Positions 9,001 to 17,982 of a stretch of DNA of 64,000 nucleotides are shown here, in pieces. Both the position numbers and the translations under genes were made by a program. Below the pieces are notes generated by a model that was not told the DNA's origin, did not search any database, and saw only the letters and a program-made list of their open reading frames with translations. Each line of letters begins with the position of its first letter. Position 1 is the stretch's first letter. Source of the stretch: Ruegeria atlantica (lineage in GTDB: Bacteria; Pseudomonadota; Alphaproteobacteria; Rhodobacterales; Rhodobacteraceae); the NCBI RefSeq assembly GCF_013032505.1, contig NZ_WQCG01000007.1, positions 62,001 through 126,000 on the forward strand. Direction: 5' to 3'.

Positions 9001-11920
9001 ACCCAGTACGGTACCGCGCGTTTTTGCCGTTCCACCCGGTTCGGATTTCCCAAAAATGCTGGTTAAGGGGTTGCGAGATCGCAGCGCCGCGCACCCGCCC
9101 GAGGCGCTGGCGCAGGTTCAACTGGTGGTCAATACCAGGCGCATGGCCCGGCGGGTTCGCGACTTGTTTGACCAAGGCCCGGCCTGTCTGTTGCCGCGCC
9201 TGTCACTGGTCACCGATCTCGGCGAAAGCGTCGATCTGGCGCAGATACCGCCGGCCGTTCCGCCGTTGCGACGCAGGCTGGAGTTAACACAACTGATATC
9301 CAAACTGTTGGAACAACAGCCAGATCTGGCCGCGCGATCCTCACTGTTTGATCTGTCCGACAGTTTGGCTGCACTGATTGATGAAATGCAGGGTGAAGGT
9401 GTAGCCCCAGACGCAATCCGACAATTGGACGTCAGCGATATGTCCGGCCACTGGGCACGTGCGCAGGCATTTATCGGGATTGCGGACCATTTCATAGACT
9501 CTGGCCGTGACGCGCTGGATGTTCAGGCACGGCAGCGGCTTGTGGTGGAAATCCTGATCGAACGGTGGCAAACCTCTCCGCCTCAGCATCCGGTGATCCT
9601 TGCCGGATCCACCGGATCACGCGGAACCACCCTGATGCTAATGGAGGCGGTCGCCTGCCTGCCGCAGGGCGCGTTGATCCTGCCGGGATATGATTTCGAT
9701 CAGCCTGATCGCGTCTGGCGCGGATTGGATGACGCGCTTACATCGGAAGACCACCCTCAGTACCGGTTCCGCAAGCTGATGAAACAGTTCGGGTTGAAAC
9801 CGGATCAAATCGAGCCTTGGACAGAAAATCAGCCACCATCACTCGCCCGTAACCGGTTGGTTTCACTTGCGTTACGACCAGCGCCGATCACAGACGCCTG
9901 GATGTCCGAAGGCCCGCAACTGACAGATCTGGATGGTGCGGCCAAAGACCTGACACTGGTCGAGGCACAATCACCCCGATCCGAAGCCCTAGCCATCGCG
10001 CTGCGCCTGCGCCAAGCTGCCGAAATCGGTCAATCCGCAGCGCTGATCACACCCGATCGGATGCTGACGCGCCAGGTCAGCGCCGCGCTGGATCGCTGGA
10101 ACATCCTTCCCGATGACAGCGCCGGTCTGCCGCTGCAATTATCACCGCCGGGTAGATTTCTGCGCCATGTTTCGGGGTTGTTTGCACGGCGTCTTGATGG
10201 CGAAGCACTTCTGACCCTTCTGAAACACCCGCTCTGCCACGATGGTGGTGAACGTGGCGCGCATTTGCTGCACACGCGTGATCTTGAGCTGGACTTGCGT
10301 CGGCATGGTCCGCCATTCCCGGATAGTGTCAGCCTGACTGCCTTTGCAATCCGAAAAGAGGTGCCCGAGGATTGGGTGCGGTGGCTGACCACCCATTTCT
10401 GTGATCAGCAAGCCACAGGCCAGTTGCAGCTGACGAACTGGGTCGCGAAGCTGCGGACGCTGGCTGAAGCGATTTCCGCAGGCGGTTCCGGGGAAGCTGG
10501 GACGCTTTGGGAAAAGAACGCAGGTCAAAAGGCACTGGCTGTTCTGACCGCGCTGGAAACCGAAGCGGAACATGGCGGCCCGATGACCGCCCACGATTTT
10601 GCCGACTTGTTGGGCGCATTACTGGCAGGTGAAGAGGTTCGGGACCGCGACGCCCCACATCCACATATCATGATCTGGGGTACGCTCGAGGCGCGCGTGC
10701 AGGGGGCCGATCTGCTGATCCTGGGCGGCCTGAACGAAGGCAGCTGGCCCGAGGCCGCCGCACCGGACCCATGGTTGAACCGTCAGATGCGCGACAAGGC
10801 CGGGCTTTTGCTGCCGGAACGGCGGATCGGTCTGTCGGCTCATGATTTTCAGCAAGCCATTGGCGCGCCCGAAGTCTGGTTGACCCGCGCAACCCGGTCC
10901 GACGACGCTGAAACCGTGCCATCACGTTGGCTGAACCGCTTGACGAACCTTTTACAGGGCCTCCCGGGGCAGGGAGGCCCTGAGGCCCTGTCGGGAATGC
11001 GTGACAGGGGCCAGCAATGGCTACGCTGGTCGGAACAGCTTGAGGCCGCGCCGCACATCGAACCAGCAAAGCGCCCATCCCCGCGCCCGCCGGTGTCTTC
11101 GCGCCCAAATCGGCTGAGCGTGACGGAAATAAAACGGCTGATCCGCGACCCTTATGCGATTTACGCCAAACATGTGCTGCGACTGAAGCCTTTGGACCCT
11201 TTGGTGCAAGCGCCGGATGCATTGTTGCGCGGGATCGTGATCCACGAGATCCTAGAGCATTTTGTCAAAGACAGTGTTCTGGACAGTGCGTTACTGACCC
11301 GTGAAAACTTTTTGAAACGTGCGGAAACACTGCTGGATCAACATGTTGCGTGGCCCACAGCGCGCAAATTGTGGTTGGCGCGGTTGGAACGTATCGCAGA
11401 CGACTTTCTGGCCGCTGAAATCAGGCGCCGTGGCGACGGAGGGCCGGTTGCCTTTGAGGCTGTGATGAATCTTGTTCTGTCACCCTTGGATTTTTCCGTC
11501 GTGGGGCGGGCCGACAGGATAGATCGCAATAAACGTGGCGCGTTGCGGATCGTCGATTACAAGACCGGAACACCGCCAACGGAAAGCCAGCAATCCAAGT
11601 TCGACAAGCAGTTGCTGATCGAAGCCGCAATGGCCGAAGAGGGCGGTATCGACGGATTTCACCCATCACCTGTGGCCGAAGCCGTGTTTATTGGCATGGG
11701 CGGCACCTATAAAGAAGTGCCTGCGCCCTTGGCGAAAGAACCGCCCGACAAGGTCCTGGCTGAGTTGAAAGAGCTGATTTCATCATATTTAGAGCCTGAA
11801 CAGGGGTTTTCGTCACGACGAATGTTGCACAAGGATTCGGATGTTGGTGACTACGACCAGCTGGCGCGGTTCGGTGAATGGGATCGCACGGATGAAACAG
11901 ACCCCGAGGATCTGACATGA
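8993..11920 (+). CDS. addB: AddB nuclease/helicase-like subunit, alphaproteobacterial type
   Basis: The AddB subunit of the AddAB helicase-nuclease that resects double-strand breaks for RecA loading. The 975-residue protein has an inactive helicase-like N-terminal region and a C-terminal PD-(D/E)XK nuclease with the motif RIVDYKTG (about residue 855). The AddA-facing arrangement is confirmed by the next gene. The ATG at 8993 sits inside the end of murU; a TTG two codons upstream is the only alternative. Confidence 0.93.
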   Translation: MFEPSTVPRVFAVPPGSDFPKMLVKGLRDRSAAHPPEALAQVQLVVNTRRMARRVRDLFDQGPACLLPRLSLVTDLGESVDLAQIPPAVPPLRRRLELTQLISKLLEQQPDLAARSSLFDLSDSLAALIDEMQGEGVAPDAIRQLDVSDMSGHWARAQAFIGIADHFIDSGRDALDVQARQRLVVEILIERWQTSPPQHPVILAGSTGSRGTTLMLMEAVACLPQGALILPGYDFDQPDRVWRGLDDALTSEDHPQYRFRKLMKQFGLKPDQIEPWTENQPPSLARNRLVSLALRPAPITDAWMSEGPQLTDLDGAAKDLTLVEAQSPRSEALAIALRLRQAAEIGQSAALITPDRMLTRQVSAALDRWNILPDDSAGLPLQLSPPGRFLRHVSGLFARRLDGEALLTLLKHPLCHDGGERGAHLLHTRDLELDLRRHGPPFPDSVSLTAFAIRKEVPEDWVRWLTTHFCDQQATGQLQLTNWVAKLRTLAEAISAGGSGEAGTLWEKNAGQKALAVLTALETEAEHGGPMTAHDFADLLGALLAGEEVRDRDAPHPHIMIWGTLEARVQGADLLILGGLNEGSWPEAAAPDPWLNRQMRDKAGLLLPERRIGLSAHDFQQAIGAPEVWLTRATRSDDAETVPSRWLNRLTNLLQGLPGQGGPEALSGMRDRGQQWLRWSEQLEAAPHIEPAKRPSPRPPVSSRPNRLSVTEIKRLIRDPYAIYAKHVLRLKPLDPLVQAPDALLRGIVIHEILEHFVKDSVLDSALLTRENFLKRAETLLDQHVAWPTARKLWLARLERIADDFLAAEIRRRGDGGPVAFEAVMNLVLSPLDFSVVGRADRIDRNKRGALRIVDYKTGTPPTESQQSKFDKQLLIEAAMAEEGGIDGFHPSPVAEAVFIGMGGTYKEVPAPLAKEPPDKVLAELKELISSYLEPEQGFSSRRMLHKDSDVGDYDQLARFGEWDRTDETDPEDLT

Positions 11921-14900
11921 GCCCTCGCAATGATGCAACTGAGCGGCAGGTGCAGGCTGCGCGACCAGACGCTTCGACCTGGTTGGCTGCCAACGCCGGT
12001 TCGGGCAAAACGCGGGTTTTGACCGATCGGGTGGCGCGCCTGTTGTTGGGTGGCGTGCAGCCTCAGCATATCCTCTGCCTGACCTACACCAAGGCCGCGG
12101 CCAGTGAGATGCAGAACCGGTTGTTCAAACGCTTGGGTGAATGGGCCATGCTGGGGGACAACCCGCTTCTGGAACAATTGACCGATCTGGGTGTTCCCGG
12201 TGTCATTGACCCTGAAAGATTGGCACAGGCCCGGACCTTGTTTGCGCGCGCGATCGAAACTCCGGGCGGATTGAAAATACAGACGATTCACTCGTTTTGT
12301 GCCTCTTTGTTGCGGCGATTCCCACTTGAGGCCGGGGTCAGCCCGCAATTCTCAGAGATGGAGGACCGTGCGGCAGCCCTGTTGCGTGAAGAAATTGTCG
12401 AAGATTTTGCCGCAGGTCTGCAATCCACCCTGATCGAAGATGTCGCCCGGTTTGTAACCGATATCGGGTTCGACAAGCTTACCGCGGCCATCACCCAGAA
12501 ACGCAACCTGTTTGCTCAACTGCTGAACTGGACCGATGTGTTGCGGCGTTTTGAACTGCCGGACGGGTTCAACGAAGACGCTTTGATAGAGCGTGTATTC
12601 TTGGGCGGCGAATTGGAGCTGATCCGCTCAATCCTGCCCGCACTTTCCGAAAGCGGCGGAAACAATGCCAAGGCCGCCGACAAGCTTGCGGCATTTACCG
12701 AGGTCAAAGTTAGCAGCTTGCCGATACTGGAAAGTGTGCTCCTGACCGGAAAGTCTGCCAAGGAACCCTTTTCAGCCAAGATAAATAGTTTTCCCACCAA
12801 AGCCCTGCGTGAAGGCGCGCTGGCGGACCAAATACCTCAACTAGAAGCGCTCATGCTGCGCATCGAGGCCGCGCGGGAACACCGACTAGCGCTGGTCGCC
12901 GCGCGCAAAACACTGGTGCTGCACCGGTTCGCAACCGCGTTTTTACCGGAATATGAGCGTCGTAAGCAATTAAGCGGATGGTTAGATTTCGACGACCTGA
13001 TCTTGCGTGCACGGCAAGTGTTGAATGATCCGGCTGTGGCGGAATGGGTGTTATACCGGCTGGATGGCGGAATTGATCACATTCTGGTGGACGAAGCACA
13101 GGACACAAGCCCGGATCAATGGGACGTTGTAGAAAAACTGGCGCAGGAATTCACCAGCGGGGAAGGGGCCCGATCCGGGGTTGAGCGCACGATTTTCGTG
13201 GTCGGTGACAAGAAGCAGTCGATCTATTCCTTTCAGGGTGCAGACCCGCAGGCGTTTGACCTGATGCAAGCAGAGTTTGGCCGAAAGCTGACTGAATCAG
13301 GCTCTAAACTGTGGGATTCGACGCTCGAATACTCATTCCGATCCTCCAGTGCGATCCTGGCTTTGGTTGATATCCTGTTTGAAAACCGCGCGGATGCCGG
13401 ATTTCACAAGGAAAGCCAACACCGCGCTTTTAAGGCGGATCTGCCGGGCCGCGTAGACCTGTGGCCGGTGGTTGAAAAGGTCGAAGACGATGATGATAGC
13501 GACTGGACGGATCCGGTGGATCGACCCGGTGCGCGTCATCACAACGTCATTCTGGCCGAACAGGTGGCCCAGTCGATCAAGGCGATGATCGATCGTGGAG
13601 AAACGATCCCCGAGGATGGAAAAACCCCCGGCACATTTGTACGACGCAGGGTTCGGCCAGGGGATTTCCTGATCCTTGTTCAGCGGCGCTCAGACCTGTT
13701 TGCCGAGATTATTCGGGCCTGCAAGGCTGCTGACTTACCGATCGCCGGGGCCGACAGGCTGAAGGTCGGCGCGGAGTTGGCGGTCAAGGACCTGGCAGCG
13801 CTGTTGAGCTTTCTGGCCACGCCCGAGGACAGCTTGTCGCTTGCCACTGTTTTGAAGTCCCCTCTGGTTGGATGGAGCGAACAGCAGTTGTTCGACCTTG
13901 CCCACAGGCGCAAAGAACAGTTCCTTTGGGCCGCTCTACGCCAGCGCGCTGAAGAATTTCCCGACACTCTTGCTGTGCTGAACGACTTGCGCGGTCAGAT
14001 TGACTTTCTACGCCCCTACGACCTGATCGAACGAATCCTGACCCGCCATGACGGGCGTCGCAAATTGTTGGGCCGCTTGGGGGCAGAGGCCGAGGACGGA
14101 ATAAACGCATTGCTTTCGCAGGCATTGGCTTACGAGCGTACGGATATCCCAAGCCTGACTGGGTTTCTCGTGTGGATGCAGACCGATGATCTGGAAATTA
14201 AACGGCAGATGAGCGGCGTCGGAAACATGATCCGGGTGATGACAGTACATGGCTCGAAGGGGTTGGAAGCTCCGATTGTGATCCTTCCGGATACGGGCAA
14301 ACGGCAAGCGCCGCGCGATGCCGAGATCATGGTGGCCGAGGGCACTCCGCTGTGGAAAGTTCCGGCAGATGCTTCTCCGGCATTGATTGCGCGCGCGCGT
14401 GCCGAAGCCCGGGAACGAGAAGAAAATGAGCGACTTCGCTTGCTGTATGTGGCACTAACACGGGCCGAAAAGTGGCTGATTGTGGGGGCTGCTGGCGATG
14501 TCGGTAAAGATGGAACCAGCTGGTATCAAATGGTGCAGGCCGCAATGGAGCGGGCAGGGGCCGTGGCACTGCCGGGCACGGAAACGCTACGGCTGTCACA
14601 TGGGAATTGGGATGCGCCACCGATTGCGGCGACCACAGAGGCCACCATAACCGCGACGGATTTACCTGCCCCTTTCCTGTCCCCCGCCACGTCGCCGGAA
14701 CCTCAGGTAGAAACGCTCAGCCCTTCGGATTTGGGAGGGGCCAAAGCGTTGCCCGGCGATGCGGGTCAGGACGAAGAGGCGGCAAAGCTGCGCGGCACGC
14801 AGATCCACTTGCTGCTGGAACACTTGCCAACCGTTTCCAAGGAGGACTGGCCGCAGCTTTGCGCTCGGGTTCTGCCCGATATGCAAGACGCAGCGCGACA

Positions 14901-15276
14901 AGAGTTGCTGGGTGAGGCATGCGACGTTTTGACTGCGGATCACCTTAGGCCTGTCTTTGACGACGCCGCATTGGCCGAGGTGCCTGTGACAGCGAACCTG
15001 AACGGACGCCGCATGCATGGGGTGATCGACCGGTTGATCATCACTGACGCTGAGGTTCAGGTCATTGATTTCAAAACAAATGCAACGGTTCCGGGCAGCG
15101 CACAGGCATGTCCCGAGGGCCTGTTGCGGCAGATGGGGGCGTACGCGCAGGCGCTATCGCAGATATACCCGAGCCACGAAATCCGTACCGCGATCCTATG
15201 GACCAGAACGGCAGAATTGATGTGGCTGCCACACGATCTTGTGACGCAGGCATTGTCGCGCACCCAGATATCTTGA
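11917..15276 (+). CDS. addA: AddA helicase-nuclease
   Basis: The motor and nuclease subunit of AddAB. The 1119-residue UvrD-like helicase carries Walker A AANAGSGKT (about 24-32), motif II VDEAQDTSPDQW, motif V VMTVHGSKGLEAP and motif VI LLYVALTRAEK. It ends in a RecB-type nuclease with VQVIDFKTN (about residue 1048). It therefore has both the 3'-5' helicase and the DNA-cutting activity expected of an intact AddA. The start overlaps the addB stop (ATGA), so the two subunits are translationally coupled. Confidence 0.96.
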   Translation: MSPRNDATERQVQAARPDASTWLAANAGSGKTRVLTDRVARLLLGGVQPQHILCLTYTKAAASEMQNRLFKRLGEWAMLGDNPLLEQLTDLGVPGVIDPERLAQARTLFARAIETPGGLKIQTIHSFCASLLRRFPLEAGVSPQFSEMEDRAAALLREEIVEDFAAGLQSTLIEDVARFVTDIGFDKLTAAITQKRNLFAQLLNWTDVLRRFELPDGFNEDALIERVFLGGELELIRSILPALSESGGNNAKAADKLAAFTEVKVSSLPILESVLLTGKSAKEPFSAKINSFPTKALREGALADQIPQLEALMLRIEAAREHRLALVAARKTLVLHRFATAFLPEYERRKQLSGWLDFDDLILRARQVLNDPAVAEWVLYRLDGGIDHILVDEAQDTSPDQWDVVEKLAQEFTSGEGARSGVERTIFVVGDKKQSIYSFQGADPQAFDLMQAEFGRKLTESGSKLWDSTLEYSFRSSSAILALVDILFENRADAGFHKESQHRAFKADLPGRVDLWPVVEKVEDDDDSDWTDPVDRPGARHHNVILAEQVAQSIKAMIDRGETIPEDGKTPGTFVRRRVRPGDFLILVQRRSDLFAEIIRACKAADLPIAGADRLKVGAELAVKDLAALLSFLATPEDSLSLATVLKSPLVGWSEQQLFDLAHRRKEQFLWAALRQRAEEFPDTLAVLNDLRGQIDFLRPYDLIERILTRHDGRRKLLGRLGAEAEDGINALLSQALAYERTDIPSLTGFLVWMQTDDLEIKRQMSGVGNMIRVMTVHGSKGLEAPIVILPDTGKRQAPRDAEIMVAEGTPLWKVPADASPALIARARAEAREREENERLRLLYVALTRAEKWLIVGAAGDVGKDGTSWYQMVQAAMERAGAVALPGTETLRLSHGNWDAPPIAATTEATITATDLPAPFLSPATSPEPQVETLSPSDLGGAKALPGDAGQDEEAAKLRGTQIHLLLEHLPTVSKEDWPQLCARVLPDMQDAARQELLGEACDVLTADHLRPVFDDAALAEVPVTANLNGRRMHGVIDRLIITDAEVQVIDFKTNATVPGSAQACPEGLLRQMGAYAQALSQIYPSHEIRTAILWTRTAELMWLPHDLVTQALSRTQIS

Positions 15277-15301
15277 CCTTGGATTAACGGGCCCCTACGT
15301 T
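15273..15301 (+). promoter_or_regulatory. Candidate housekeeping promoter of trxA
   Basis: TTGACC, a 17-bp spacer and TACGTT resemble a sigma-70 promoter whose -35 overlaps the addA stop codon. The predicted start near 15308 would leave a leader of about 30 nt before the trxA ATG, which has its own AGGAGA ribosome-binding site. This would let thioredoxin be expressed apart from addBA. Confidence 0.45.
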
Positions 15302-15336
15302 CAGTTCCCGAGTTTACCCCATTCAGGAGACAGAAT

Positions 15337-15657
15337 ATGTCGACCGTTGCCGTTACCGACGATACCTTTGACGCCGAAGTCAAAAACTCCGATGTCCCCG
15401 TTGTGGTGGATTTCTGGGCCGAATGGTGCGGCCCCTGTAAACAGATCGGCCCCGCTCTGGAAGAGCTGGCCAACGAATACGGCGGCAAGGTGAAAATTGC
15501 CAAGGTGGACGTGGACAGCAACCCGAATTCGGCAGCCGCCATGGGCGTGCGTGGCATTCCGGCGCTGTTCATCTTCAAGGACGGTCAGGTTGTATCGAAC
15601 CGCGCAGGCGCAGCACCAAAAGCTGCCCTTCAAAGCTGGATTGATGAATCGATCTGA
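15337..15657 (+). CDS. trxA: Thioredoxin
   Basis: Cytosolic thioredoxin 1, a general protein disulfide reductase that also supplies electrons to ribonucleotide reductase and MsrA-type enzymes. The 106-residue protein has the active site WCGPC at residues 30-34, the FWAEW strand before it, and the cis-proline segment GIPALFIF. No signal peptide is present. An AGGAGA ribosome-binding site precedes the ATG by about 8 nt. A strong terminator follows within 25 nt of the stop, so it is probably monocistronic from its own promoter. Confidence 0.96.
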   Translation: MSTVAVTDDTFDAEVKNSDVPVVVDFWAEWCGPCKQIGPALEELANEYGGKVKIAKVDVDSNPNSAAAMGVRGIPALFIFKDGQVVSNRAGAAPKAALQSWIDESI

Positions 15658-15680
15658 AGGTCTATAGATCTTTGAATCTC

Positions 15681-15710
15681 AAAAGCGCCCTGTTTCGGGG
15701 CGCTTTTTTT
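15681..15710 (+). terminator. Rho-independent terminator of trxA
   Basis: The stem AAAGCGCCC / GGGGCGCTTT around a TGTTTC-type loop is followed by a run of seven or more T residues. It lies 24 nt after the trxA stop. The A-rich 5' flank means it could also stop minus-strand transcripts from the gene at 15738. Confidence 0.9.
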
Positions 15711-15737
15711 CTGAAATAGCCCTGTCGCCAGGTAAAG

Positions 15738-16094
15738 CTATTCGATGATCCATCGTACTGAAACACCGGCACCTTCCTTGTGGGTGAACGTGACAGTGCC
15801 ATCATTGATTGTGACCACCTGACAGTCATTGGGTAGGGCGACGCCCTCGATAACCAGTTCCCGGCAGTAATGCTTGCCGCTCCACTCCCAAGCACCGCTG
15901 ATGTCACCACCTTTTGGGCCTTTGCCCTCAACCTTACCGTCTTTCAGGATTTTCACCCAGGTTTCGCCCTGAACCAGCTTTTTGTCGACGATCAAGTCGG
16001 TGAATTGTTTTTTGTCTTTTATCTCTTCAGCAGACACACATGTCGCCGCAAACCCAAGCACAACCGCTATGGAAGTAAGTTGAAATGGCCTCAT
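15738..16094 (-). CDS. Small periplasmic protein of unknown function
   Basis: A 118-residue protein with a Sec signal peptide (MRPFQLTSIAVVLGFAATC, predicted cleavage after VSA). The mature part alternates strands and turns: ETWVKILKDGKVEG, ISGAWEWSGKHYCRELVIEG, CQVVTINDGTVTF. Two cysteines could pair. It looks like a small beta-sandwich or lipocalin-like domain but I recognise no family. The gene is convergent with trxA and shares its terminator region. Confidence 0.7.
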   Translation of the reverse strand: MRPFQLTSIAVVLGFAATCVSAEEIKDKKQFTDLIVDKKLVQGETWVKILKDGKVEGKGPKGGDISGAWEWSGKHYCRELVIEGVALPNDCQVVTINDGTVTFTHKEGAGVSVRWIIE

Positions 16095-16267
16095 TGGATC
16101 AAACCCTTCTCTGACAACACGCTAATATCCGGCGATTTTAGTCGATTTCACCGATACAGACCAAATTTCTGTTCGACAGGCGTTGGCCGGATGCACATCG
16201 CTTTTCTGGTTCTTTCAATTCCGGTCAACTCGTGCAGAGTACGGCTGCAAAAGATACAGGAGGCGAC

Positions 16268-16618
16268 ATGCCCAAAACACGGGTTCTGGTGGAATTTGGG
16301 ATGGGAACGTCCCTGCGGCGCGAGGACTATACCGAGGCTGCGTTGAGGGCGATCAAGGATGCGCTGTGGCACAACTCGGTGAACATGGCCGAGCTGTTCG
16401 ACTTTCCGAAAGAGGCGATGATCATTGACGCCGAAGTGGGTGTGCAAAAGCCCGACAAGGTCGACACCGAGGCGCTGAAGGCGATCTTTCCCTATGGCCA
16501 GCCCAACATCACTGTGACCAAGGGCGGATTGGATATTGATAAACCCCACACCGATGGCCTCACCGTGATCGCCAACGCCGCCGTCATCGTTTCATTCGAT
16601 ATGGAGCCCGCCCAATGA
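16268..16618 (+). CDS. Lin0512-family protein, copy 1
   Basis: The 116-residue product (MPKTRVLVEFGMGTSLRREDYTEAALRAIKDAL) matches the Lin0512 family, small proteins with a conserved EFGMG...DYTKAA opening and a KGGLDID C-terminal block. Their function is unknown; I assign none. An AGGAGG ribosome-binding site lies five bases before the ATG at 16268, which rules out the longer frame from 16232. The stop overlaps the start of a second, divergent copy (ATGA). Confidence 0.8.
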   Translation: MPKTRVLVEFGMGTSLRREDYTEAALRAIKDALWHNSVNMAELFDFPKEAMIIDAEVGVQKPDKVDTEALKAIFPYGQPNITVTKGGLDIDKPHTDGLTVIANAAVIVSFDMEPAQ

Positions 16619-16977
16619 CCGAAAAGCGCATCATTCTGGAAATGGGTACCGGCAACGATCTTTATGGTCAGGACTACACCAAAGCCGCCTGCCGCGCCGT
16701 ACAGGACGCGCTGCATCATTCATCGATCACTTTGTTTTCCAAACTTGGCATCGACCACAAGGAAATGCGGGTGCAGGTAACGATTGCAGTGCAAAACCCT
16801 GATCAGGTCGACTGCGACAGGGTCGCCGCCGATCTGCCGAGGGGCCGCGCCGAAGTGCGGGCCGTCAAAGGTGGGTTGGATGTCGTGGATGACGCTGCGG
16901 GCACGCGCCACGTCGTCGCCACAGCCGCGATTGAGGCGTACCTGCCGGATCAGGCCGGCAAATACGTACAGAGCTGA
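16615..16977 (+). CDS. Lin0512-family protein, copy 2
   Basis: A 120-residue paralog of the preceding gene. It shares the opening (ILEMGTGNDLYGQDYTKAACRAVQDAL), the central V..A..NPDQVD segment and the KGGLDVVDDAAG block. The start overlaps the stop of copy 1, so the two are translationally coupled and may form a heteromer. That partnership is inference from coupling and shared fold only; no activity is known to me. Confidence 0.8.
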   Translation: MTEKRIILEMGTGNDLYGQDYTKAACRAVQDALHHSSITLFSKLGIDHKEMRVQVTIAVQNPDQVDCDRVAADLPRGRAEVRAVKGGLDVVDDAAGTRHVVATAAIEAYLPDQAGKYVQS

Positions 16978-17010
16978 CAAAGAAAAAGCCGCTCGGATTA
17001 CCGGGCGGCT
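16978..17010 (-). terminator. Terminator of the DUF1127 gene, minus strand
   Basis: Read on the minus strand, AGCCGCCCGG-TAAT-CCGAGCGGCT forms a 10-bp stem with one G-U pair, followed by TTTTTCTTTG. It lies 29 nt after the stop of the minus-strand small gene at 17039-17233. Because the stem is symmetric it may also act on the Lin0512 pair from the other side. Confidence 0.75.
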
Positions 17011-17038
17011 GCTTCAAATTTCTGCTCTGATTGCGGGA

Positions 17039-17233
17039 TCAGATATTTGCGATGTCCGCGCGCTCCAGACCGATGTCTTCCAGCTGTGCGTCAGTCAGAC
17101 CCGACAGAATCTTGCGCGTCTTGCGGTTTTCGTACCGCTCAACAGCGGAGTCGAAGACATTGATGAATGCGTCCACTACGTGCAGGATGGTAGCTGCTCC
17201 GAGTGGGGCATGGATGTTTGCAGTTGTTGCCAT
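17039..17233 (-). CDS. DUF1127 small protein
   Basis: A 64-residue protein whose C-terminal half carries the DUF1127 pattern: RYENRKTRKILSGLTDAQL followed by EDIGLERADI. DUF1127 proteins in alphaproteobacteria are small, basic and often stress-regulated; some bind RNA or affect phosphate and carbon metabolism, but the role here is unknown. The ATG at 17233 is preceded by AGGACTGGG; a longer frame to 17401 would run into the hslV promoter and has no conserved residues. Confidence 0.8.
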   Translation of the reverse strand: MATTANIHAPLGAATILHVVDAFINVFDSAVERYENRKTRKILSGLTDAQLEDIGLERADIANI

Positions 17234-17375
17234 GTTCCCAGTCCTTTTTTCTGAAACAGCCGACCCGTTGTCGGTTGTAAGCCTCATGTAGTCCCACGGG
17301 CGGTGACTCACAATTGCTGGTCTGGTAACCCCGGATTGCGTTTTGTGCATATCTTTTAGGCAGTTTTGCAACGGG

Positions 17376-17405
17376 TTGCGCCAATCCCGCGCCCAGCCCA
17401 TATAT
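17376..17405 (+). promoter_or_regulatory. Candidate heat-shock (RpoH-type) promoter of hslV
   Basis: TTGCG, 16 bp, then CCCATATAT resembles the alphaproteobacterial sigma-32 pattern, whose -10 region is C-rich followed by TAT. A start near 17412 would leave about 19 nt before the hslV ATG, with GGAGG in the leader. hslV is a classic heat-shock gene, which makes this reading reasonable, but the -35 match is partial. Confidence 0.4.
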
Positions 17406-17430
17406 AGCGCCTGAGAACACGGAGGCTTTC

Positions 17431-17982
17431 ATGGCGGACAGCGATTTTCCCGGATGGCACGGGACAACCATCATTGGTGTCAAAAAGGGCGGGCAAGTCG
17501 TCATTGCCGGGGACGGGCAAGTCAGCCTGGGTCAGACCGTGATCAAGGGGACCGCGCGCAAAGTGCGCAGGCTTTCGCCGGGCGGATTCGAGGTTGTCGC
17601 CGGGTTTGCGGGATCGACCGCCGATGCATTTACCCTGCTGGAACGGCTTGAAGCGAAACTGGAAGCGACACCTGGCCAATTGGCACGTGCCTCTGTTGAA
17701 CTGGCCAAGGACTGGCGCACTGACAAGTATCTGCAAAAGCTTGAGGCGATGCTGATCGTCACGGACGGCAAAGACCTGTTGGTCATCACCGGGGCTGGGG
17801 ATGTGTTGGAGCCTGAACACAACGTGGCGGCCATCGGATCGGGCGGGAACTTTGCCCTGGCCGCAGCACGCGCGATGATGGGCAGCGACAAACCCGCTGA
17901 AGAGGTCGCCCGTGAAGCGATGGCCATTGCCGCAGATATCTGCGTTTACACTAACGGCAATCTGACGGTCGAGACGATCTAG
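17431..17982 (+). CDS. hslV: HslV (ClpQ) peptidase subunit
   Basis: The proteasome-like peptidase of the HslUV (ClpYQ) complex, degrading misfolded or regulatory proteins in the cytosol. The 183-residue product begins with a short prosequence ending WHG, after which Thr12 of GTTIIGVKK becomes the catalytic N-terminal threonine. Further blocks are [22 protein letters not shown] and [21 protein letters not shown] site precedes the ATG. The partner hslU is about 2 kb downstream on the same strand, with two minus-strand genes between. The stop overlaps the 3' end of the MFS gene. Confidence 0.96.
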   Translation: MADSDFPGWHGTTIIGVKKGGQVVIAGDGQVSLGQTVIKGTARKVRRLSPGGFEVVAGFAGSTADAFTLLERLEAKLEATPGQLARASVELAKDWRTDKYLQKLEAMLIVTDGKDLLVITGAGDVLEPEHNVAAIGSGGNFALAAARAMMGSDKPAEEVAREAMAIAADICVYTNGNLTVETI

